The translations under genes and the position numbers were made by a program. This document shows, piece by piece, positions 6,387 through 9,581 of a DNA stretch of 9,581 nucleotides (positions are counted from its first letter, which is position 1; each line of letters starts with the position of its first letter). Location: the NCBI GenBank assembly GCA_050945895.1, contig JBMNTU010000084.1, forward strand, positions 1-9,581, written 5' to 3'. This DNA comes from JBMNTU01 sp050945895. GTDB taxonomy: Bacteria > Bacillota > Clostridia > Christensenellales > Christensenellaceae. Under the pieces are notes generated by a model. It was not told the origin of the DNA and did no database searches. It was given only the letters and a program-made list of their open reading frames with translations.

Positions 6387-7267
6387 AAACAATTATCGGC
6401 GTCCGTTTTTCGGAAACCGGCAAAATGTATTATTTCGATCCTGGCGAGCTGGCGCTTTCGGTTGGCGACCAGGTGCTTGTAGAAACCACCCACGGCGTAG
6501 AGCTGGGCGAAGTGGTTATGGCCCAAAAAGAACTGGCGGACAAAAGCTTTTCGGCCCCTATAAAAAAGGTAATCAAAAAGGCGGACGAAAAAGATTTCAA
6601 AAAGCTGGAGAAAATGAAGCAAAAGGAACAGGAAGCCGAGAAAATATGCCTGGAAAAAATTGCCAAGCATAACCTGGATATGAAGCTGATCGATGTGGAA
6701 TATACGTTCGACGGAAACAAAATCATATTCTATTTTACCGCCGACGGCCGGGTGGATTTCCGCGAGCTTGTCAAAGACCTCGCCTCCGTTTTCAAAACGC
6801 GTATAGAGCTCCGGCAGATTGGCGTGCGGGACGAAGCAAAAAAAATCGGCGGACTTGGCCCCTGCGGCCGCCCGTGCTGCTGCAACGCTTTTCTCGACGA
6901 TTTTCAGCCGGTGTCCATCAAAATGGCAAAGGAGCAAAGCCTATCCCTTTCTCCTACTAAAATCAGCGGACTGTGCGGGCGTCTGATGTGCTGCCTCAAC
7001 TACGAGCAGCAGCACTATCATGAAACACGGAAAAAGTTACCCAAAACAGGCTCAACAATAAAAGGACCGGACGGCGAAGCCGAGGTCATTTCCTCCAACG
7101 CGCTGACCGAACAGGTCAAGTGCAAAATAGAACTGCCGGATGGCTCGTTCGATATCCGCGTATATCCATTAAGCGAAATTAAAATGAAAAGAAAAAAGAA
7201 TGCCCGGGTAGAAAAAGACATCGACGAGACGATTGACGAAGAAATAAAATCGCTGCTGGATGAATAA
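6383..7267 (+). CDS. ricT: RicT/YaaT, PSP1-domain Fe-S regulatory protein
   Basis: A 294-residue cytoplasmic protein. The PSP1 domain covers roughly residues 55-150 and contains a Lys/Glu-rich helix (~66-95). It is followed by two cysteine motifs: GPCGRPCCCNAF (159-170; Cys161, 165, 166, 167) and GLCGRLMCC (196-204; Cys198, 203, 204). In B. subtilis RicT works with RicA and RicF in an Fe-S complex that controls RNase Y-dependent mRNA maturation and affects biofilm, competence and sporulation; partner genes are not in this window. The C-terminal ~30 residues are charged and probably disordered. The ATG at 6383 has GGAGGA 6 nt upstream and overlaps the holB stop (ATGA); the frame stays open upstream, but the longer version begins inside holB. 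Most RicT-type motifs read GPCGRPLCC, so the extra Cys166 is a small oddity. Last gene of the operon. Confidence 0.93.
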   Translation: MKTIIGVRFSETGKMYYFDPGELALSVGDQVLVETTHGVELGEVVMAQKELADKSFSAPIKKVIKKADEKDFKKLEKMKQKEQEAEKICLEKIAKHNLDMKLIDVEYTFDGNKIIFYFTADGRVDFRELVKDLASVFKTRIELRQIGVRDEAKKIGGLGPCGRPCCCNAFLDDFQPVSIKMAKEQSLSLSPTKISGLCGRLMCCLNYEQQHYHETRKKLPKTGSTIKGPDGEAEVISSNALTEQVKCKIELPDGSFDIRVYPLSEIKMKRKKNARVEKDIDETIDEEIKSLLDE

Positions 7268-7273
7268 AAACTA

Positions 7274-7301
7274 TTGCTTTTTATAAACTTAATGTTAGAA
7301 T
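7274..7301 (+). promoter_or_regulatory. Candidate extended -10 promoter of the ferredoxin gene
   Basis: TTGCTT (7274-7279) and TAGAAT (7296-7301, 5/6) are 16 nt apart, and TGT directly before the -10 supplies the extended TGn element. Transcription would start near 7308 with a ~60-nt leader. No convincing terminator separates ricT from this point, so some read-through from the operon is possible. Confidence 0.6.
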
Positions 7302-7368
7302 AGAAATTGGAGGCGTTGTATTTTCAGCGTTGAATTGGTTTATAGACATCATTATGGAGGTGAAACAC

Positions 7369-7539
7369 ATGGCATACAAGATTAGCGACGAATGCATTTC
7401 CTGTGGCGCTTGCGCTGCAGATTGCCCTGTAGACGCAATCTCGGATGGCGGGGATCAGTATACGATCGATGCAAGCACGTGCATCGACTGTGGCGCCTGC
7501 GTCGAAACTTGCCCTGTCGAAGCAATTTCCGAAGCATAA
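7369..7539 (+). CDS. 2[4Fe-4S] clostridial-type ferredoxin
   Basis: A 56-residue protein with two CxxCxxCxxxCP motifs: Cys9, 12, 15, 19 (CISCGACAADCP) and Cys38, 41, 44, 48 (CIDCGACVETCP). Each ends in a Pro-Val-(Asp/Glu)-Ala-Ile segment, giving the internal two-fold repeat typical of bacterial 8Fe ferredoxins. It is acidic, soluble and of the standard length (~55). It should carry single electrons at low potential for anaerobic oxidoreductases such as pyruvate:ferredoxin oxidoreductase or hydrogenase; the partner cannot be told from here. The ATG at 7369 has a perfect GGAGG 8 nt upstream; the in-frame start 13 codons earlier would put that site inside the gene. It has its own promoter and terminator and so is probably monocistronic. 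Confidence 0.97.
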   Translation: MAYKISDECISCGACAADCPVDAISDGGDQYTIDASTCIDCGACVETCPVEAISEA

Positions 7540-7613
7540 TAAGCAATCAGGAATGCGTTCCGGGGTTTTTATGGTTTATGGATGTACGGGTAAGCGATTG
7601 CCCCAATAATTTT

Positions 7614-8861
7614 TTAGCCGGCAGGCCTGTCCTGCCGGTTTTCATTTTCCCTGCCCGCTTGCCGCCTTTCCCTCCTTCGAAGATACACCGTAACAACAAT
7701 AACGACAATTGCAAACGCGCTTCCTGCAAGCAATCCGGCTTTCAGCCCCATTTCCGTTCCCGCACCCGTGGCCCGCTGCACCGCATCCGAAACGGCCCCT
7801 ACCATGCTGGGCCCTACCGTACAGCCAATGTTCCCCGCAAACGCAAGAATACCAAACATAGCCGTTCCCCCCAGCGGAAATGCAGGCGTTGTCATACTAT
7901 ACGTTCCCGGCCACAGTATCCCTGCCCCAAGCCCGCACAGCGCACACCCAACAAGCGATACGATCGGCCACGGTGCAAGCGCCGCCAACATATAGCTTGC
8001 AAGGCATATAACACCGCTGGCCGTCAGCGTCTTTTTTAAATCCAGCTTACTGCCCTTTGCGCCAAAATATGCGCGGGAGACGCCCATCAATACCACAAAC
8101 GCACAAGGGCCCAAAAGGTCTCCAACCGTTTTGGACACGCCCAGTCCCGCTTCCGCAAAAAAAGACGCCCATTGACTCATAGACTGCTCGGCCGCCCCCG
8201 CGCAAACCATCAACACAAGACAAAGTATAAACACCTTGTTTTTCAGCAGTTCTTTTACAGGCGTTCTCTGGTGCTCTTCCACCATCGGCGCAATCGGAAC
8301 CTTCACAAACAACACCGCGTTCACGATTGGTACCGCCGCCCACAAAAAGCAAAGCACTGGCCAATGCGCAATGCCCACAAATGTAAAATACAATGTAGAC
8401 AGCAAAATCACGGCAACCTGCCCCCACGAAAAAAACGAATGCAAACGGCTCATTTCCGCCGCCTTGTGCTCACTGGGAATCGCCTCCACCACCGGCGACG
8501 CCACCACTTCAATCAGCCCTCCGCCAACCGCCATAATGACAATTGACGCTGCAATTCCGGCAAAGGGGCTTGCAAACAGGTACGGGAATATCCCCAGCCC
8601 CAAAAGCCCGGTAGCGCTTGCCACATGCGCAAACACCGCCGCCTTTTTTGCTCCTATAAAACCGATGGCTCGTGAACCAAAAAGCACGACTACGATTTGC
8701 ACACCAAAATTCAGCGTAATCAGGGAGGTGATTTCCCCAAGAGACAATAAAAATTCCTGCTGGAACGTTAAAAACAGCAGCGGCGGCAGCATGACCATTG
8801 TTGCCTGCGCAATAAACGAAATATAACAGGCCAGCTTTGTGTGCCTATACGATACTCCCAA
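7614..8861 (-). CDS. Major facilitator superfamily permease (second, unrelated)
   Basis: A 415-residue protein with about 12 hydrophobic helices and a hydrophilic central loop around 187-208. Distinctive segments are EVVASPVVEAIPSEHKAAEMSRLHSFFSWGQ in helices 4-5 (118-148), AAEQSMSQWASFF (223-235) in helix 7, GVSRAYFG (260-267), and GLGAGILWPGTYS (310-322). They resemble FucP-like or uncharacterised clostridial MFS carriers more than drug exporters, but the substrate is not known. It shares no obvious identity with the MFS protein at 1553-2752. The start is TTG at 8861, chosen because GGAGGG lies 4 nt upstream and the first in-frame ATG would remove half of helix 1. The tail is Arg-rich and hydrophilic (394-415), and its last codons form the opposing ferredoxin terminator. 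No terminator of its own is evident. Confidence 0.85.
   Translation of the reverse strand: MGVSYRHTKLACYISFIAQATMVMLPPLLFLTFQQEFLLSLGEITSLITLNFGVQIVVVLFGSRAIGFIGAKKAAVFAHVASATGLLGLGIFPYLFASPFAGIAASIVIMAVGGGLIEVVASPVVEAIPSEHKAAEMSRLHSFFSWGQVAVILLSTLYFTFVGIAHWPVLCFLWAAVPIVNAVLFVKVPIAPMVEEHQRTPVKELLKNKVFILCLVLMVCAGAAEQSMSQWASFFAEAGLGVSKTVGDLLGPCAFVVLMGVSRAYFGAKGSKLDLKKTLTASGVICLASYMLAALAPWPIVSLVGCALCGLGAGILWPGTYSMTTPAFPLGGTAMFGILAFAGNIGCTVGPSMVGAVSDAVQRATGAGTEMGLKAGLLAGSAFAIVVIVVTVYLRRRERRQAGRENENRQDRPAG
7616..7642 (+). terminator. Ferredoxin terminator lying inside the end of the convergent MFS gene
   Basis: CCGGCAGG (7618-7625) pairs perfectly with CCTGCCGG (7631-7638) around a 5-nt CCTGT loop, with TTTTCATTTT after it on the plus strand. 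The hairpin lies within the final codons of the minus-strand MFS gene (7614-8861). In the minus direction it is followed by an A-rich stretch, so it should terminate only the ferredoxin transcript. Confidence 0.75.
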
Positions 8862-8865
8862 TTTT

Positions 8866-8871
8866 CCCTCC
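8866..8871 (-). promoter_or_regulatory. Shine-Dalgarno site for the TTG start of the second MFS gene
   Basis: The minus strand reads GGAGGG followed by AAAA and the TTG start at 8861. This is the only strong ribosome site near the N-terminus and is the reason for accepting TTG. No clear -35/-10 pair is seen between the rplA terminator (ending at 8931) and this point. Confidence 0.65.
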
Positions 8872-8930
8872 GTCTACCAGTGCCGCAAGGGCATGCGCGC
8901 CATTCAGCAGGCGCCATCCGTTTGCTGTGT

Positions 8931-8963
8931 AAAAAAACGGCGTCCAAATTCCTTTGAACGCCG
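8931..8963 (-). terminator. Intrinsic terminator of rplA
   Basis: Read on the minus strand, CGGCGTTCAAA (8963-8953) pairs with TTTGGACGCCG (8948-8938) as an 11-bp stem with one G-U pair, a GGAA tetraloop, and a run of seven U residues (8937-8931). It begins 22 nt after the rplA stop. Confidence 0.93.
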
Positions 8964-8985
8964 CCATTTCCTTGTATTACGTCTT

Positions 8986-9581
8986 TTACACAAACCGAGT
9001 CGGGTTGATTTTCACGCCCGGCCCCATTGTCGAAGCGATTACGACGCTCTTCAGGTATGTACCTTTGGCCGCAGAAGGCTTTGCCTTGATGACCGCCTCC
9101 ATCAACGTCCGCAGGTTTTCTTCCAGCTTCTGCTTATCAAAGCTTTTTTTGCCGATCGGCACGTGGATAATTGCCGTTTTGTCCAGGCGGTATTCCACTT
9201 TACCCGCTTTAATGTCCGAAATCGCTTTGGAAATATCCATCGTAACCGTTCCGGATTTGGGGTTTGGCATCAGGCCCTTAGGCCCAAGCACCTTACCAAT
9301 GCGCCCAATTGTGCCCATCATATCCGGCGTCGCTACCACAACGTCATAGTCAAACCAGCTTTCCTTCTGGATTTTCTCAACCATTTCTTCCGCGCCCACA
9401 AAATCTGCACCCGCGTCTTCCGCTTCTTTTGCCTTATCGCCCTTTGCAATAACCAGCACGCGCACTGTTTTACCCGTACCATGCGGCAACACAACCGCAC
9501 CGCGAACCTGCTGGTCGGCATGGCGCGGGTCTACGCCAAGTTTTACGGAAAGCTCAATCGTTTCGTCAAAATTGGCTTTGG
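8986..9581 (-). CDS. rplA: Ribosomal protein L1 (partial, 5' end outside the window)
   Basis: The visible 197 residues cover most of L1 (usually ~230), lacking roughly the first 30-35. Recognisable stretches are FDETIELSVKLGVDPRHADQ near the window edge, RGAVVLPHGTGK, the MGTIGRIGKVLGPKGLMPNPK segment of domain II, and the C-terminal GPGVKINPTRFV. L1 binds 23S rRNA at the mobile L1 stalk and helps release deacylated tRNA from the E site; in many bacteria it also represses translation of its own rplK-rplA mRNA, whose leader would lie beyond the window. An internal ATG at 9492 is not the start, because the conserved L1 sequence continues in frame to the last base. The gene ends with a TAA and a strong terminator. 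Confidence 0.97.
   Translation of the reverse strand, partial: KANFDETIELSVKLGVDPRHADQQVRGAVVLPHGTGKTVRVLVIAKGDKAKEAEDAGADFVGAEEMVEKIQKESWFDYDVVVATPDMMGTIGRIGKVLGPKGLMPNPKSGTVTMDISKAISDIKAGKVEYRLDKTAIIHVPIGKKSFDKQKLEENLRTLMEAVIKAKPSAAKGTYLKSVVIASTMGPGVKINPTRFV

Noticed and set aside
7265..7283. TAAAAA/TTTTTA stem after ricT as a terminator
   Set aside because: The 6-bp stem is all A-U with no G-C core, too weak to be a convincing terminator; part of it overlaps the ferredoxin -35 region.
7543..7604. GCAATC/GATTGC inverted repeat and the GGAATGCGTTCC hairpin between the ferredoxin and MFS genes
   Set aside because: The pairs are short and distant, and the small hairpin has only a 4-bp stem; the stronger hairpin at 7616-7642 explains termination.
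7614..8861. Second MFS gene as a duplicate of the first
   Set aside because: The two proteins differ in length, motif content and loop-2/3 sequence; they share only the general fold.
1..9581. CRISPR arrays, insertion sequences, tRNA genes, toxin-antitoxin or defence genes
   Set aside because: No regularly spaced repeats, transposase motifs, tRNA-like folds or defence-family motifs were seen on either strand.

Overview
The window looks like chromosomal DNA of a Gram-positive, Firmicutes-type bacterium, most likely from the Clostridia. The evidence is the gene order decarboxylase (yaaO-like) - tmk - holB - ricT (yaaT), which resembles the Bacillus subtilis yaaO-tmk-yaaQ-yaaR-holB-yaaT neighbourhood, together with strong GGAGG-type ribosome binding sites, GTG and TTG starts, compact U-tailed hairpin terminators and a short clostridial-type 2[4Fe-4S] ferredoxin. 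Species cannot be told from this sequence.

Layout. Positions 1-66 hold the acidic C-terminal end of an unidentified plus-strand gene, followed by a terminator shared with a convergent minus-strand gene (129-1316). That gene encodes a cyclic-nucleotide-binding domain fused to the uncharacterised DUF2225 domain. It diverges, across a ~236-bp region with a promoter candidate on each strand and a dyad-rich leader, from a plus-strand MFS permease (1553-2752) that ends in a clear terminator.

Positions 2862-7267 form a tight five-gene plus-strand operon: a two-helix membrane protein with a soluble, possibly PH/YcxB-like tail; an Orn/Lys/Arg decarboxylase-family PLP enzyme; thymidylate kinase (tmk); the DNA polymerase III delta-prime subunit (holB); and RicT/YaaT. 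The junctions are an abutting stop/GTG start, a 16-nt gap, and two 4-nt ATGA overlaps, so co-transcription and translational coupling are likely. The operon joins DNA-precursor supply and replication with an Fe-S regulatory protein; the PII-like darA (yaaQ) and yaaR genes found between tmk and holB in Bacillus are absent here.

A ferredoxin gene with its own promoter follows (7369-7539). It converges on a second, unrelated MFS permease on the minus strand (7614-8861, TTG start), and the ferredoxin terminator hairpin lies inside the last codons of that permease. Upstream of the permease, on the same strand, is the 3' part of rplA (ribosomal protein L1) with a strong terminator; its 5' end lies beyond the window.

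I see no mobile element, CRISPR array, tRNA or rRNA, and no defence or biosynthetic cluster. The less-understood parts are the cNMP-DUF2225 fusion, the membrane protein coupled to the decarboxylase, the structured MFS leader, and a dyad over the operon promoter.
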